Shown: positions 1 through 7,147 of the stretch, in pieces | Layout of the letters: each line of letters starts with the position of its first letter | Position numbering within the stretch: the stretch's first letter is position 1 | From: Candidatus Poseidoniaceae archaeon | GTDB taxonomy: Archaea; Thermoplasmatota; Poseidoniia; Poseidoniales; Poseidoniaceae | Direction: 5' to 3' | Assembly (NCBI GenBank): GCA_013330285.1 | Contig: DUIP01000063.1 | Span: 1,237-17,027, forward strand | Length of the DNA stretch: 15,791 bases | Notes under the pieces: generated by a model | What the model was told of the DNA's origin: nothing | Database searches by the model: none | The model's input: only the letters and a program-made list of their open reading frames with translations | Program-made: the position numbers and the translations under genes

Positions 1-1
1 C

Positions 2-634
2 TCCGTCGAATGGTGGGGTAAGGGCCGTGGTGTGTCCCGAATTATGCGACGCACTGGGCAAAGCCGTGGTGCACAAAACCCGCACACCCTCGGTGGTCGC
101 CGTGCTCACGGACCTAAGGTCGAAAAGAACTGGGGTCGCAAACTCAATCTCAAGGAACGCCGCCTCGCTCGCGATTCTGCACTTAGCGCTACCACATCTG
201 TGGAAAACGTAAGTGCACGAGGACACCGCTTCTCAGAAGACATCGAATCCCTCCCAATTGTTCTTGGCAACTATGCTGAGGTTCGAGATGGTAAGACCGA
301 AGAATTTAGCATTGAAACCTTCAACCATGGTTCCGCTACTCGCAAGGTCCTCGCTATCTTCAACGAAATCGGAATCGGTGCTGATCTCCAACGTGCTCGT
401 GATGGACGAAACATCCGAGCCGGTAAGGCAACCATGCGTGGACGCGTCCACAAAACTCCAAAATCGGTCCTTCTTGTTGTCAAGGAAAAGTCTGGACTCG
501 CTCAAGCCGCACGAAACCTACCTGGTGTTGATGTGGTCGCAGCCCGTGACCTTTGCGCAGAAGACCTAGCCCCTGGTGGCGACATTGGTCGTTTGACCGT
601 GTTCACAAAGGACGCCGTGGAGGCACTTAACTGA
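2..634 (+). CDS. rpl4: 50S ribosomal protein L4 (uL4), 5' partial
   Basis: C-terminal part of archaeal/eukaryotic-type L4, a large-subunit protein whose long loop lines the peptide exit tunnel. The reading frame is open from base 2 and the gene starts upstream of the window; the GTG at 32 is internal. The first visible residues (SVEWWGKGRGVSR) and GRRAHGPKVEKNW followed by KERRLARDSALSATT are the loop and helix typical of archaeal L4. The C-terminal half holds the Rossmann-like part with SVLLVVKEKSGL and the ends of the conserved strands (VDVVAARDL, LAPGG). About 210 residues are visible against roughly 250 for the family. It ends in TGA at 632-634, which also forms the first bases of the L23 ribosome-binding site, so the two are co-transcribed and probably coupled in translation. 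L3 would be expected just upstream. Confidence 0.95.
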   Translation, partial: SVEWWGKGRGVSRIMRRTGQSRGAQNPHTLGGRRAHGPKVEKNWGRKLNLKERRLARDSALSATTSVENVSARGHRFSEDIESLPIVLGNYAEVRDGKTEEFSIETFNHGSATRKVLAIFNEIGIGADLQRARDGRNIRAGKATMRGRVHKTPKSVLLVVKEKSGLAQAARNLPGVDVVAARDLCAEDLAPGGDIGRLTVFTKDAVEALN

Positions 635-640
635 GGTGAT
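633..640 (+). promoter_or_regulatory. Shine-Dalgarno GAGGTGAT for L23, overlapping the L4 stop
   Basis: GAGGTGAT is complementary to the AUCACCUC end of archaeal 16S rRNA and begins inside the L4 TGA. It is followed by tandem in-frame ATGs at 639, 642 and 645. A 3-5 nt spacer, as at sister junctions, favours ATG 645. The GTG at 636 lies inside the site itself and is not a plausible start. Confidence 0.8.
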
Positions 641-644
641 GATG

Positions 645-902
645 ATGAACGCATACGATATTATCCTCCAACCTTGGCTGACTGAGAAATCGATGGAAGC
701 TCGTACCACAGAGCAACGCCTCGAGTTCCTCGTTCGCCGTGGCGCAACAAAGGCACAAATCGCTCGTGCAGTTGAATCGATCTTTGAAGTCGAAGTTTCG
801 AAAGTCAACGTACGAAATACAAAGCATGGCAAGCACGCTTCCGTTAAGCTTGCCGAAGGCTATGACGCAGAAGACGCAGCAATGCGCTTGGGAGCATTCT
901 GA
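645..902 (+). CDS. rpl23: 50S ribosomal protein L23 (uL23)
   Basis: L23 binds 23S rRNA domain III at the exit of the peptide tunnel and is a docking site for SRP and the translocon. The product is about 85 residues, the usual archaeal length. The N-terminus MNAYDIILQPWLTEKS is the archaeal signature (I-x-P-x-x-TEK). It is followed by the helix LVRRGATKAQIARAVESIF and the strand VEVSKVNVRNTKHGKHASVKL, and it ends in DAAMRLGAF. Three ATGs lie in frame (639, 642, 645); I take 645 because of its distance from GAGGTGAT at 633-640. The stop TGA at 900-902 overlaps the L2 ribosome-binding site. Confidence 0.95.
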   Translation: MNAYDIILQPWLTEKSMEARTTEQRLEFLVRRGATKAQIARAVESIFEVEVSKVNVRNTKHGKHASVKLAEGYDAEDAAMRLGAF

Positions 903-908
903 GGTGAT
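901..908 (+). promoter_or_regulatory. Shine-Dalgarno GAGGTGAT for L2, overlapping the L23 stop
   Basis: It begins in the L23 TGA (900-902), with a 5-nt spacer to ATG 914. It decides the L2 start: the in-frame TTG at 908 overlaps the site and would add only two residues. Confidence 0.8.
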
Positions 909-913
909 TGATC

Positions 914-1630
914 ATGGGTAAGAGAATACGTGCACAACGAAAAGGTTCCTCGCCACGCTACCGCGTTGCGAGCCACAGGTTCCCAGGCGAGAACCGTATG
1001 CCACGCGTGAATGACGTCGTTGGTGAAATCACCGAACTCGTTCACAGCCCTGTTCATTCGGCTCCACTCGCTCGAATGAAACTTCCAGACGGTGAGACCA
1101 CCTTTGTGGTCGCTACCGAAGGCATTTCAGTTGGCTCATCGGTCGCCATTGGTGACAATGCAGCCCTGCGCCCAGGAAACATCACATCCCTCGAGAACAT
1201 TCCTGAGGGTACGGCAATCAACAATCTTGAACTTCGTCCAGGCGACGGTGGTAAAATCGCTCGAGCCGCAGGAAACTCCTGTTTTGTCGAAGCACGAATT
1301 GGTGACAAGGTACGTGTCCGCATGCCATCAGGCAGCCTTCGTGAACTCCCGGCCAACTGCCGAGCCACCATTGGTGTCCTCGCTGGTCACGGACGAGATG
1401 AAATGCCTCTACGAACTGCAGGTGCAGCGTACTACAAGGCCAAGGCCCGTGGTAAGCTCTATCCTCACGTCAGTGGTGTTGCAATGAATCCAGTCGACCA
1501 CCCACACGGTGGTGGAAACCACCAAGCTGTGCACGGTCCAAACTCAGTCGCTCGTGGCACCCCACCAGGTGCTAAGGTCGGTCTGATCGCACCGAGCCGA
1601 ACTGGCCGAGGCCGAGGTAAGAAAATTTGA
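914..1630 (+). CDS. rpl2: 50S ribosomal protein L2 (uL2)
   Basis: L2 is a universal large-subunit protein needed for subunit joining and organisation of the peptidyl-transferase centre. At 238 aa it has the usual archaeal length. The N-terminus MGKRIRAQRKGSSPRYR is archaeal. An OB-fold (about residues 35-115) and an SH3-like domain (about 120-195) follow. The hallmark loop near the catalytic centre reads NPVDHPHGGG at about residues 192-201, and the C-terminus PPGAKVGLIAPSRTGRGRGKK is conserved, so the gene looks intact. It lies 11 nt after L23 and its TGA (1628-1630) begins the S19 ribosome-binding site. Confidence 0.98.
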   Translation: MGKRIRAQRKGSSPRYRVASHRFPGENRMPRVNDVVGEITELVHSPVHSAPLARMKLPDGETTFVVATEGISVGSSVAIGDNAALRPGNITSLENIPEGTAINNLELRPGDGGKIARAAGNSCFVEARIGDKVRVRMPSGSLRELPANCRATIGVLAGHGRDEMPLRTAGAAYYKAKARGKLYPHVSGVAMNPVDHPHGGGNHQAVHGPNSVARGTPPGAKVGLIAPSRTGRGRGKKI

Positions 1631-1641
1631 GGTGATGATGT

Positions 1642-2136
1642 ATGGGACGAAAGAAGAAGAAGTCGTTTATGACCCCAAAGGCCAGTCGACGAAAGGCACG
1701 AAAGCGCCTCTCGACCACCTCTGGCCGTGTCAAGAAGGAATTCACCTACCGTGGTTACACTGTGGAAGAACTCTCCACAATGTCGCTTTGGCCTGATGAA
1801 GACCCATCCGCTCCATCCGTGATTACGCTCTTGCCTGCCCGAGCTCGCCGCTCGATGGCTCGAGGCTTCTCGGTTGAGAACGAACATTTCCTCGCCCGTG
1901 TGCGCCGTTCCAACGGTTCCACGGTCCGAACCCACCGAAGGGACATGCCCATCCTCCCAGAGTTTGTTGGCAAGACCATCGCAGTCTACAGTGGACAAGC
2001 ATTCGTCCCTGTTGAGATCAAGCCTGAAATGATTGGTCACTACCTTGGTGAATTCGCAATTACCCGAAGAAGTGTCGCACACAGCGGCCCTGGTGTCGGT
2101 GCAACTCGGTCGTCAAAGCACGTACCGCTCAAGTGA
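1642..2136 (+). CDS. rps19: 30S ribosomal protein S19 (uS19)
   Basis: S19 sits in the head of the small subunit and, with S13, contacts the A-site region. The 164-residue product has a lysine-rich N-terminus (MGRKKKKSFMTPKASRRK), then the archaeal segment EFTYRGYTVEELSTMSL. The conserved core is RTHRRDMPILPEFVGKTIAV, then GHYLGEFAITR, and the tail has GVGATRSSKHVPLK. It is slightly longer than the 130-150 aa common in archaea, through insertions in the first half. ATG 1642 is chosen for its 5-nt distance from GAGGTGAT (1629-1636). Two out-of-frame ATGs (1635, 1638) lie between the site and the true start. Confidence 0.96.
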   Translation: MGRKKKKSFMTPKASRRKARKRLSTTSGRVKKEFTYRGYTVEELSTMSLWPDEDPSAPSVITLLPARARRSMARGFSVENEHFLARVRRSNGSTVRTHRRDMPILPEFVGKTIAVYSGQAFVPVEIKPEMIGHYLGEFAITRRSVAHSGPGVGATRSSKHVPLK

Positions 2137-2140
2137 GGTG
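2135..2140 (+). promoter_or_regulatory. Shine-Dalgarno GAGGTG for L22, overlapping the S19 stop
   Basis: The site begins in the S19 TGA (2134-2136). The next ATG (2143) opens only a three-codon frame (Met-Tyr-Gly-stop). ATG 2147, 6 nt from the site, opens L22. Confidence 0.75.
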
Positions 2141-2146
2141 TTATGT

Positions 2147-2740
2147 ATGGTTAAGTCACAAATGGATCGCCGTTCAAAGCGCCGTGAACTCCCTCAAAAG
2201 GGTTACACGCAACTCCTACAAGGCAACCGCCTTGCAACTGCCCGTGCCACAAACGTGGACATGCACGTGAAGCATTGCTTCGAAATCTGCCGCTACGTCA
2301 AGCGCATGAAGGCTGGACAGGCCATCGAGTTCCTCAATGAGGTTCTACGCATCGATTCTGATCGTGCAGATGTTCGCCGAAAGGCAGCAGCCGTCCCCTT
2401 CCGTCTTGGAAGTGGCAACAAGAAGAAGAAGCGCTCAGGTCCTTCGATGGTTGGTCACCGAAAGGGTGGCGTCGGTCCAGGCCGATACCCTGTGAAAGCA
2501 TCCCGAGCGATTATCAAGCTGATTGAAAGCGCAATGGAAAATGCTCGCCATCAATACGAAGATGTGGATCCAGAAGAAATGGAAATCACACACATCGCGG
2601 CACACCGTGGCCAAATCAAGAAGGGATTCATCCCTCGTGCACGAGGCCGTGCTACTCCATCAAACCACTACCGTGTAAATCTCGAGGTTTTCCTCGAAGA
2701 TTTCTCCGTCCAAGAGGACGAGTTGGAGGACGACTTCTGA
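2147..2740 (+). CDS. rpl22: 50S ribosomal protein L22 (uL22)
   Basis: L22 has a globular domain on the subunit surface and a long hairpin lining the peptide exit tunnel. The frame is open much further upstream inside S19, but ATG 2147 follows a good ribosome-binding site and leaves a family-like 197 aa. Visible elements include NVDMHVKHCFEICRYVKRM with KAGQAIEFLNEVL (the archaeal 'hK-A-i-fL' helix), GVGPGRYPVKASRAIIKLIESA, and the tunnel hairpin ending IPRARGRATPSNHYRVNLEV. The C-terminus is extended by an acidic tail (VQEDELEDDF). It ends in TGA at 2738-2740, shared with the S3 ribosome-binding site. Confidence 0.95.
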   Translation: MVKSQMDRRSKRRELPQKGYTQLLQGNRLATARATNVDMHVKHCFEICRYVKRMKAGQAIEFLNEVLRIDSDRADVRRKAAAVPFRLGSGNKKKKRSGPSMVGHRKGGVGPGRYPVKASRAIIKLIESAMENARHQYEDVDPEEMEITHIAAHRGQIKKGFIPRARGRATPSNHYRVNLEVFLEDFSVQEDELEDDF

Positions 2741-2746
2741 GGTGAT
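2739..2746 (+). promoter_or_regulatory. Shine-Dalgarno GAGGTGAT for S3, overlapping the L22 stop
   Basis: It begins in the L22 TGA, with a 5-nt spacer to ATG 2752. It rules out the in-frame TTG at 2746, whose first base is the last base of the site. Confidence 0.8.
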
Positions 2747-2751
2747 TGATT

Positions 2752-3429
2752 ATGGCAGGAAAACAAAGCACTCTACGAACGATCGTGAACCGAAACGTCG
2801 AGCGACATCTCGTCAAGGAATTCTTGATGCAGAACACAAAGCGCTCTGGCTTTGGTGCACTCGACATTCGCCGAACCCCTCAAGGCACTGAAGTGACTGT
2901 TCACGCAGAACGCCCAGGTATGGTGATCGGAAGAAAAGGAAAGATCATCAACGAACTCCAAAAGCGATTGAATGAAGAATTCGATCTTGAAAACCCTAAG
3001 CTCAAGGTCGAAGAAATCGAAAAGGCGACCCTCAATGCACAAGTTATGGCAGAGAAAATCGCTTCAGCACTCGAGCGTGGTTGGTACCACCGCCGTGCTG
3101 GAAACAGCGCTGCACAGAACATCATGGATTCTGGTGCCCGCGGTGTGATTGTGACTCTGGCTGGAAAACTGACCGGTTCTCGAAACCGAACAGAGAAGTA
3201 CATTCGTGGCCACGTGAAGTACTGCGGTGAAACCGCATTGCAACACATGGACACTGGCTACTCAGTGGCCGTCAAGAAGTTGGGAACCATCGGCGTCACC
3301 GTCGCCATCATGCGACCTGGCACCAAACTTCCTCACGAAATCAGTATTTTCTCTGATGATGAGTTGCGCGTTCGTGCAGAACAAGCAGCGGCAGCAGAAG
3401 CTGAAGCACCAGTGGAGGCGAGCGAATGA
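2752..3429 (+). CDS. rps3: 30S ribosomal protein S3 (uS3)
   Basis: S3 lines the mRNA entry channel of the small subunit. The 225-residue product contains a type II KH domain: strand and helix through about residue 50, the GXXG-type loop VIGRKG at 58-63, then KIINELQKRL. The C-terminal S3 domain includes ERGWYHRRAGNSAAQNIMDS and GARGVIVTLAGKLTGSRNRTEKY, with GVTVAIMRPGTKLPHEI near its end. After about residue 205 a low-complexity Ala/Glu tail follows (EQAAAAEAEAPVEASE), probably flexible. The stop overlaps the L29 start as ATGA, implying termination-reinitiation coupling. Confidence 0.97.
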   Translation: MAGKQSTLRTIVNRNVERHLVKEFLMQNTKRSGFGALDIRRTPQGTEVTVHAERPGMVIGRKGKIINELQKRLNEEFDLENPKLKVEEIEKATLNAQVMAEKIASALERGWYHRRAGNSAAQNIMDSGARGVIVTLAGKLTGSRNRTEKYIRGHVKYCGETALQHMDTGYSVAVKKLGTIGVTVAIMRPGTKLPHEISIFSDDELRVRAEQAAAAEAEAPVEASE

Positions 3430-3617
3430 GCCACGTGTCAAACCGTGAAATTGCTTCAATGAGCAAGGAAGCTCGAGAAGCACGCATGCTTGAACTCCAA
3501 GAAGAATTATTGCAACTCCGTGCCGAAAAGGCATTGGGTGGTACACCATCGAACATCGGTGCTTACAAGGCAACTCGCCGAAGCATCGCTCGACTCAAGA
3601 CACACATGAAGCAATGA
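3426..3617 (+). CDS. rpl29: 50S ribosomal protein L29 (uL29)
   Basis: L29 is a small two-helix protein next to L23 at the tunnel exit. The 63-residue sequence shows the family pattern: an initial helix cap (SNREIASMSKEAREARMLELQEELLQLRAEKALGG broken by the turn GG), then TPSNIGAYKATRRSIARLKTHM, matching the archaeal P-x-x-i-r-x-x-R-r-x-IAR-iKT ending. Start ATG 3426 overlaps the S3 stop by 4 bases. The 27-nt spacer after it is the longest inside the L4-L15 block. Confidence 0.95.
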   Translation: MSHVSNREIASMSKEAREARMLELQEELLQLRAEKALGGTPSNIGAYKATRRSIARLKTHMKQ

Positions 3618-3644
3618 AGTGAAACTCACAGGAGAAGATTGACG

Positions 3645-3944
3645 ATGGCGGTTATTTGTAATGTATGCGGACTCCCTGATGAGTTGTGCATCTGTCAAGA
3701 AATCGCCAAAGAACAACAACGAGCCATTCTTTCAACAGACCGACGACGATATGGAAAAATTGTGACCAAGGTAGAAGGAATCGACGACTCAGCAATTGAC
3801 ATTAACAAACTCGCTAAAATTCTCAAAAACAAATGCGCAGCCGGTGGTACAGTGAAAGGACGAACAATCGAACTCCAAGGCGATCACAAGAAGAAGGCTG
3901 CTGGAGTACTCAAAAACGAAGGATTCAATGTGGAGGTGCGATGA
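3645..3944 (+). CDS. sui1: Translation initiation factor eIF1/SUI1 family protein
   Basis: This archaeal homologue of eIF1 (bacterial YciH) binds the small subunit near the P site and helps discriminate start codons. The 99-residue product starts with a zinc-knuckle-like segment (C5, C8, C15, C17 in VICNVCGLPDELCIC), as in many archaeal homologues. The SUI1 core follows from DRRRYGKIVTKVEGID, with the diagnostic CAAGGTVKGRTIELQGDHKKK and a final FNVEV strand. ATG 3645 is chosen over the in-frame TTG 3639; GGAG at 3631-3634 lies 10 nt upstream. SUI1 between L29 and Rnp1 is a known euryarchaeal arrangement. Its TGA at 3942-3944 is one base before the Rnp1 ATG. Confidence 0.95.
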   Translation: MAVICNVCGLPDELCICQEIAKEQQRAILSTDRRRYGKIVTKVEGIDDSAIDINKLAKILKNKCAAGGTVKGRTIELQGDHKKKAAGVLKNEGFNVEVR

Positions 3945-3945
3945 T

Positions 3946-4203
3946 ATGACACACTACAACAGGACATGGATCGGTTCGATGATGAACATCGTCGAATCAA
4001 ACGACCCGACCTTGGTTGGTCGAACAGGCTTGGTTTTGGATGAAACCAAGAACACATTGGTCATGCTCGAGAAGGATTCTCAAATCCGAATCGGTAAGGC
4101 TAGCATCAAATTCACACTCGATAACAGTGATGTTGTCGTTCAAGGCGCACTGGTTGGTCAGCGCCCAGAAGATCGAACCAACCGAAAATACAGGATGGCC
4201 TGA
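3946..4203 (+). CDS. rnp1: Ribonuclease P protein component 1 (Rnp1, Rpp29/POP4 family)
   Basis: Rnp1 is a protein subunit of archaeal RNase P, which removes tRNA 5' leaders; it folds as an Sm-like beta barrel. The 85-residue product begins MTHYNRTWIGSMM and has the barrel pattern DPTLVGRTGLVLDETKNTLVM, then a strand IRIGKASIKFTL and a polar end with GQRPEDRTNRKYRM, the usual family ending. ATG 3946 is placed by GGAGGTG (3932-3938). The frame also runs further upstream within SUI1, but that is overlap. It is a little shorter than many homologues and follows SUI1 by one base. The family call is supported by order (L29-SUI1-Rnp1-S17) as well as sequence. Confidence 0.92.
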   Translation: MTHYNRTWIGSMMNIVESNDPTLVGRTGLVLDETKNTLVMLEKDSQIRIGKASIKFTLDNSDVVVQGALVGQRPEDRTNRKYRMA

Positions 4204-4207
4204 TACT

Positions 4208-4543
4208 ATGCGAGACATCGGAGTAGACGTAAAAAACCCCACAGACGAGTGGGACGGAGATGCAAATTGCCCCTTCTATGGAAGCCTACGCCTACGTGGC
4301 CAGGTTTTGGAAGGAACGGTTTCCAGCCTCGGTATGCAGAAGACGATCACCATTGAGCGAAACAACGTTCGCTACATGGAAAAGTACGAACGATTCGAAA
4401 AGCGAACCAGTGTTCTTTCAGCTCACCTTCCATCATGCATTGGTGAAGTCACAGTTGGCGACACTGTCAAAGTCATGGAATGCCGACCACTTTCAAAGAC
4501 GGTCTCATTCTGTGTCATCGAAAACACCGGAGGTGAGGCTTGA
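4208..4543 (+). CDS. rps17: 30S ribosomal protein S17 (uS17)
   Basis: S17 is an OB-fold protein that binds 16S rRNA in the body of the small subunit. The 111-residue product starts MRDIGVDVKNPTDEW, with the archaeal N-terminal segment and CPFYGSLRLRG. The core reads LEGTVSSLGMQKTITIERNNVRYMEKYERFEKR, then GDTVKVMECRPLSKTVSFCVIE, the S17 signature. Start ATG 4208 lies 4 nt after the Rnp1 stop, so the ribosome-binding site must lie inside Rnp1. It ends in TGATG, overlapping L14 by one base. Confidence 0.96.
   Translation: MRDIGVDVKNPTDEWDGDANCPFYGSLRLRGQVLEGTVSSLGMQKTITIERNNVRYMEKYERFEKRTSVLSAHLPSCIGEVTVGDTVKVMECRPLSKTVSFCVIENTGGEA
4529..4536 (+). promoter_or_regulatory. Shine-Dalgarno GGAGGTGA for L14, inside S17
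   Basis: A full-length match to the 16S 3' end lies 6 nt before ATG 4543. It selects this ATG over the in-frame TTG at 4540. Confidence 0.8.
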
Positions 4544-4941
4544 TGCGTGGAATCGCAGGACGCCAAACTCGTGGTTTGCCAACGGCTGCACGCTTGCATG
4601 TCGCTGACAACACTGGTGCAAAGGTTGTCCAAATCATCAACATCCTCAAGCTTGGAAACACCATTCGTCGGTATCCAGCTGGCGGTGTCGGCGACCTTGC
4701 CAAGGTGTCGGTGAAGAAGGGTACACCAGAAACTCGACGCCAGATGTTCAATGCAGTCATCATCCGTCAACGCCGGCCTTTCCGCCGAGTCGATGGAACA
4801 TGGGTACAATTCGAAGACAATGCTTGTGTGATCACCAATGAGAAGGGTGACGTGCAAGGTTCCGATATCAAAGGGCCAGTGTCCCGTGAAGCCGCAGAAC
4901 GCTGGCCACGTATCGCTGCAAACGCAAAGCAAATTATCTGA
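4543..4941 (+). CDS. rpl14: 50S ribosomal protein L14 (uL14)
   Basis: L14 forms part of the intersubunit bridge near the factor-binding region and binds the ribosome anti-association factors. The 132-residue product has the family features: RGLPTAARLHVADNTGAKVVQII (universal D-N-[ST]-GA), GVGDLAKVSVKKGTPE, a basic stretch RQRRPFRRVDGTW and the ending EDNACVITNEKGDVQGSDIKGP followed by ERWPRIAANA. Length is normal for archaea. Its ATG shares one base with the S17 stop and its TGA (4939-4941) begins the L24 ribosome-binding site. Confidence 0.97.
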   Translation: MRGIAGRQTRGLPTAARLHVADNTGAKVVQIINILKLGNTIRRYPAGGVGDLAKVSVKKGTPETRRQMFNAVIIRQRRPFRRVDGTWVQFEDNACVITNEKGDVQGSDIKGPVSREAAERWPRIAANAKQII

Positions 4942-4950
4942 GGTGAAATT

Positions 4951-5358
4951 ATGGTAAAAAGTATGAAACCAGGAAAGCAACGAAAGGCGCACTACAACGC
5001 GCCGATGCACCAGAAGCGCAAGCGAGTCGCTGCACGCCTACAACTCAAAGACCGAGATGAGCGGTTCGATGGTGTTCGCACCGTCACTGTTCGTGTTGGA
5101 GACACTGTGAAGGTCATCCGAGGTGACCTCGCCAGCGGCGGTAAGCGCCACGGCGGAAAGCGAGGCGCAGATCCACTTGTTGGAACTGTGATTCGAATCG
5201 ATTCAGAAAAAGGGCGCCTTTACATTGAAGGTGCCAAGGCCTCCAAGGCCGACAACAAGGAAGAGGCGGTTCCGGTCCACTCCTCCAATGTCGTCGTCGT
5301 TCGATTGGACGAGACTGACAAGTTGCGAATGCAACAACTCACCGGCAACAGGAGCTGA
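4951..5358 (+). CDS. rpl24: 50S ribosomal protein L24 (uL24)
   Basis: L24 is an assembly-initiating protein near the tunnel exit. The 135-residue product has the archaeal N-terminus (KPGKQRKAHYNAPMHQKRK) and a KOW motif (VRVGDTVKVIRGD, then LVGTVIRIDSEKGRLYIEGA). The KOW loop carries a Lys/Gly/His-rich stretch (SGGKRHGGKRG). The ending VPVHSSNVVVVRLDETDKLR is typical. GAGGTGA (4940-4946) overlaps the L14 stop with a 4-nt spacer to ATG 4951. It is separated from S4e by 5 nt. Confidence 0.95.
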   Translation: MVKSMKPGKQRKAHYNAPMHQKRKRVAARLQLKDRDERFDGVRTVTVRVGDTVKVIRGDLASGGKRHGGKRGADPLVGTVIRIDSEKGRLYIEGAKASKADNKEEAVPVHSSNVVVVRLDETDKLRMQQLTGNRS

Positions 5359-5363
5359 AGAAT

Positions 5364-6065
5364 ATGGGAAGCAGTAATCACTTGAAGCGATTGGCCATGC
5401 CACGAAGCTGGCCACTCCCCCGCAAAACCACCGTCTGGGTTACACGTCCAACGCCAGGCGCACATTCTCTCGAATTGTGCATGCCGATCAACCTCGTCAT
5501 CCGTGACGTTCTCGGCTTTGCTCGTTCAACCCGTGAAGTTCGACACATCCTCCACAATGGATTGGCGAAAATTGACGGTCGTGTATGCAAAGAAACACGC
5601 CGTGGCGTTGGCCTCATGGATGTCTTGAGCCTGGGCGACACACATTATCGATGTGTGCTCGACCACAACGGCCGCCTCCGCTACCGCCAAATCTCTGCAG
5701 ATGAAGCAGGCTGGAAGGTTTGCCGAATTGAAGGCAAGAGCACCATCAAGGGTGGTAAAACCCAACTGAACCTCCACGATGGCCGCAACATCCTTGTCGA
5801 TGATGCATCCGAATACTCAACCGGCAGTTCACTGAAACTCTCGCTTCCAAGCCAAGAAATCATTGAACACATCAAGTTCGTCGAAGGCGTTCGCTGCTAC
5901 CTCATTGGTGGTGCTCACGTTGGAGGCTTCGCAAACATGACCGCTTACGAAGTCAAGCGTTCAAGCATGGCGAATGAAGTTCAATTCGAAGAGTTCGGCA
6001 CAGTTGCTGCGAACGTCTTCGCAGTTGGCGACGCCACCCTTCCAAACACTGAGGTGGTTGAATGA
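5364..6065 (+). CDS. rps4e: 30S ribosomal protein S4e (eS4)
   Basis: S4e is a small-subunit protein found in archaea and eukaryotes but not bacteria. The 233-residue product begins MGSSNHLKRLAMPRSWPLPRK (family: hLKRl-ap-x-W-x-i-pRK). The S4 RNA-binding module occupies about residues 43-100 (STREVRHILHNGLAKIDGRV). A central domain with KTQLNLHDGRNI and the C-terminal KOW-like GVRCYLIGGAHVGGFA, then GTVAANVFAVGD, complete it. GGAG (5351-5354) lies 9 nt before ATG 5364. The stop overlaps L5 as ATGA. Confidence 0.96.
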   Translation: MGSSNHLKRLAMPRSWPLPRKTTVWVTRPTPGAHSLELCMPINLVIRDVLGFARSTREVRHILHNGLAKIDGRVCKETRRGVGLMDVLSLGDTHYRCVLDHNGRLRYRQISADEAGWKVCRIEGKSTIKGGKTQLNLHDGRNILVDDASEYSTGSSLKLSLPSQEIIEHIKFVEGVRCYLIGGAHVGGFANMTAYEVKRSSMANEVQFEEFGTVAANVFAVGDATLPNTEVVE

Positions 6066-6589
6066 GCGAAACCGTCAATCCAATGTCTGTTCCCCGCATC
6101 ACGAAAGTGAGCGTTAACATCGGCGTTGGTGAAGGTGGAGAACGCCTTGTCAATGCAGAGAACGTGCTTGAACTTGTGACTGGTGTCAAACCACAACGAA
6201 CTCTTGGACGAATCCAAAACCGTGACCTCAAGGTCCGACAAGGTGCTCCGATCGGTTGTAAAGCAACCATGCGCCGCAGCGAAGACATCAAGAAATTCTT
6301 GACCGATGCTTTTTGGGTTCGTGAAAATCTTATTCCAGCATGGAACTTTGACCGTGAAGGCAACCTCTCATTCGGTGTTCGTGATTACACGGACTTCCCA
6401 GGACAAAAGTACGATCCAGACATTGGTATCTACGGAATGGACATCACCGTCGTCCTCGAACGACCTGGCCACCGTGTAAGCCGCCGACGCCGTGCAAAGG
6501 GCAAGGTTGGAATGGACCACCGTGTCACACCTGAAGAATCACGTGCCTGGTTCGTAGAACACTACGGCATCACAATCATGGAGGAATGA
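6062..6589 (+). CDS. rpl5: 50S ribosomal protein L5 (uL5)
   Basis: L5 binds 5S rRNA and contacts the P-site tRNA and the small-subunit head. The 175-residue product has the archaeal markers [61 protein letters not shown] and [20 protein letters not shown]. Length is normal. Start ATG 6062 overlaps the S4e TGA by four bases. ATG 6083 (MSVPRI) is a later possible start but lacks the overlap context. S14 follows after 2 nt. Confidence 0.97.
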   Translation: MSETVNPMSVPRITKVSVNIGVGEGGERLVNAENVLELVTGVKPQRTLGRIQNRDLKVRQGAPIGCKATMRRSEDIKKFLTDAFWVRENLIPAWNFDREGNLSFGVRDYTDFPGQKYDPDIGIYGMDITVVLERPGHRVSRRRRAKGKVGMDHRVTPEESRAWFVEHYGITIMEE

Positions 6590-6591
6590 AA

Positions 6592-6744
6592 ATGGCAAGA
6601 GATCACGGAGAAAGGATTGGACGAACAATCGGATGCCGACGATGCGGACGAAAGCGTGGAATGATTCGACGACATGGGCTACGCCTCTGCCGTCAATGCT
6701 TCCGCGATGTCGCACCCTCGATTGGCTTTAAGAAAATGAATTAA
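6592..6744 (+). CDS. rps14: 30S ribosomal protein S14, zinc-binding type (uS14)
   Basis: A 50-residue gene in the gap between L5 and S8. S14 sits in the small-subunit head and binds one zinc. The sequence starts [19 protein letters not shown] and continues [22 protein letters not shown], ending IGFKKMN. Four cysteines (15, 18, 33, 36) form CxxC...CxxC, the C+ zinc form standard in archaea. GAGG (6581-6584) in the end of L5 lies 7 nt before ATG 6592. It ends in TAA (6742-6744), the only non-TGA stop in the L4-SecY block; that TAA leads into the strong AAGGAGGA site of S8. Confidence 0.95.
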   Translation: MARDHGERIGRTIGCRRCGRKRGMIRRHGLRLCRQCFRDVAPSIGFKKMN

Positions 6745-6750
6745 GGAGGA
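6743..6750 (+). promoter_or_regulatory. Shine-Dalgarno AAGGAGGA for S8, overlapping the S14 stop
   Basis: AAGGAGGA begins in the S14 TAA, with a 7-nt spacer to ATG 6758. It is a different form of the site from the GAGGTGAT used elsewhere in the cluster. Confidence 0.7.
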
Positions 6751-6757
6751 GAAAGAT

Positions 6758-7147
6758 ATGCAATTTGATCCACTCAACGACGCACTCATCAAGATGTACA
6801 ACGCAGAACAAGCGGGTAAGTTCAATGTCGAACTTGCACCTGCTTCAAAGCTGCTTGGCAACGTCTTGGAAATCATGCAAAAGTCTGGCTATGTAGGTTC
6901 CATCGACCGAAGTGAAAACGGTCGAGGCGGCTCGTACACTGTTGAACTTCGCGGCGCCATCAACCGATGTGGTACGGTCAAACCCCGTCACAGCATCCGA
7001 CGCCAAGAATACGACCAATGGGAAACTCGATACCTCCCTGCCCAAGACTTTGGCCTTTTGATCCTAACAACGAACTCCGGCGTGATGCATCACTACGATG
7101 CAAAAGACGCCCGTATTGGTGGTAAGCTACTGGCTTACGTATACTGA
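6758..7147 (+). CDS. rps8: 30S ribosomal protein S8 (uS8)
   Basis: S8 is a primary 16S rRNA-binding protein of the central domain; in other systems it also represses its own operon by binding mRNA. The 129-residue product contains DPLNDALIKMYNAEQAGK, ASKLLGNVLEIMQKSGYVG, GRGGSYTVELRGAINRCGTVKPR, and ends YLPAQDFGLLILTTNSGVM...GGKLLAYVY, the highly conserved S8 ending. Length is typical. TGA 7145-7147 is built into the L6 ribosome-binding site. I looked for an S8-type rRNA mimic in the nearby mRNA and did not see a convincing one. Confidence 0.97.
   Translation: MQFDPLNDALIKMYNAEQAGKFNVELAPASKLLGNVLEIMQKSGYVGSIDRSENGRGGSYTVELRGAINRCGTVKPRHSIRRQEYDQWETRYLPAQDFGLLILTTNSGVMHHYDAKDARIGGKLLAYVY

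Noticed and set aside
233..505. Open frames on the minus strand and in other frames throughout the ribosomal cluster
   Set aside because: They lie wholly inside well-recognised ribosomal genes, lack ribosome-binding sites and look like no known proteins; they are by-products of the codon bias.
1465..2082. 205-residue minus-strand open frame across L2 and S19
   Set aside because: Both strands cannot plausibly be coding here; S19 and L2 are certain, and the minus-strand product has no recognisable motif.
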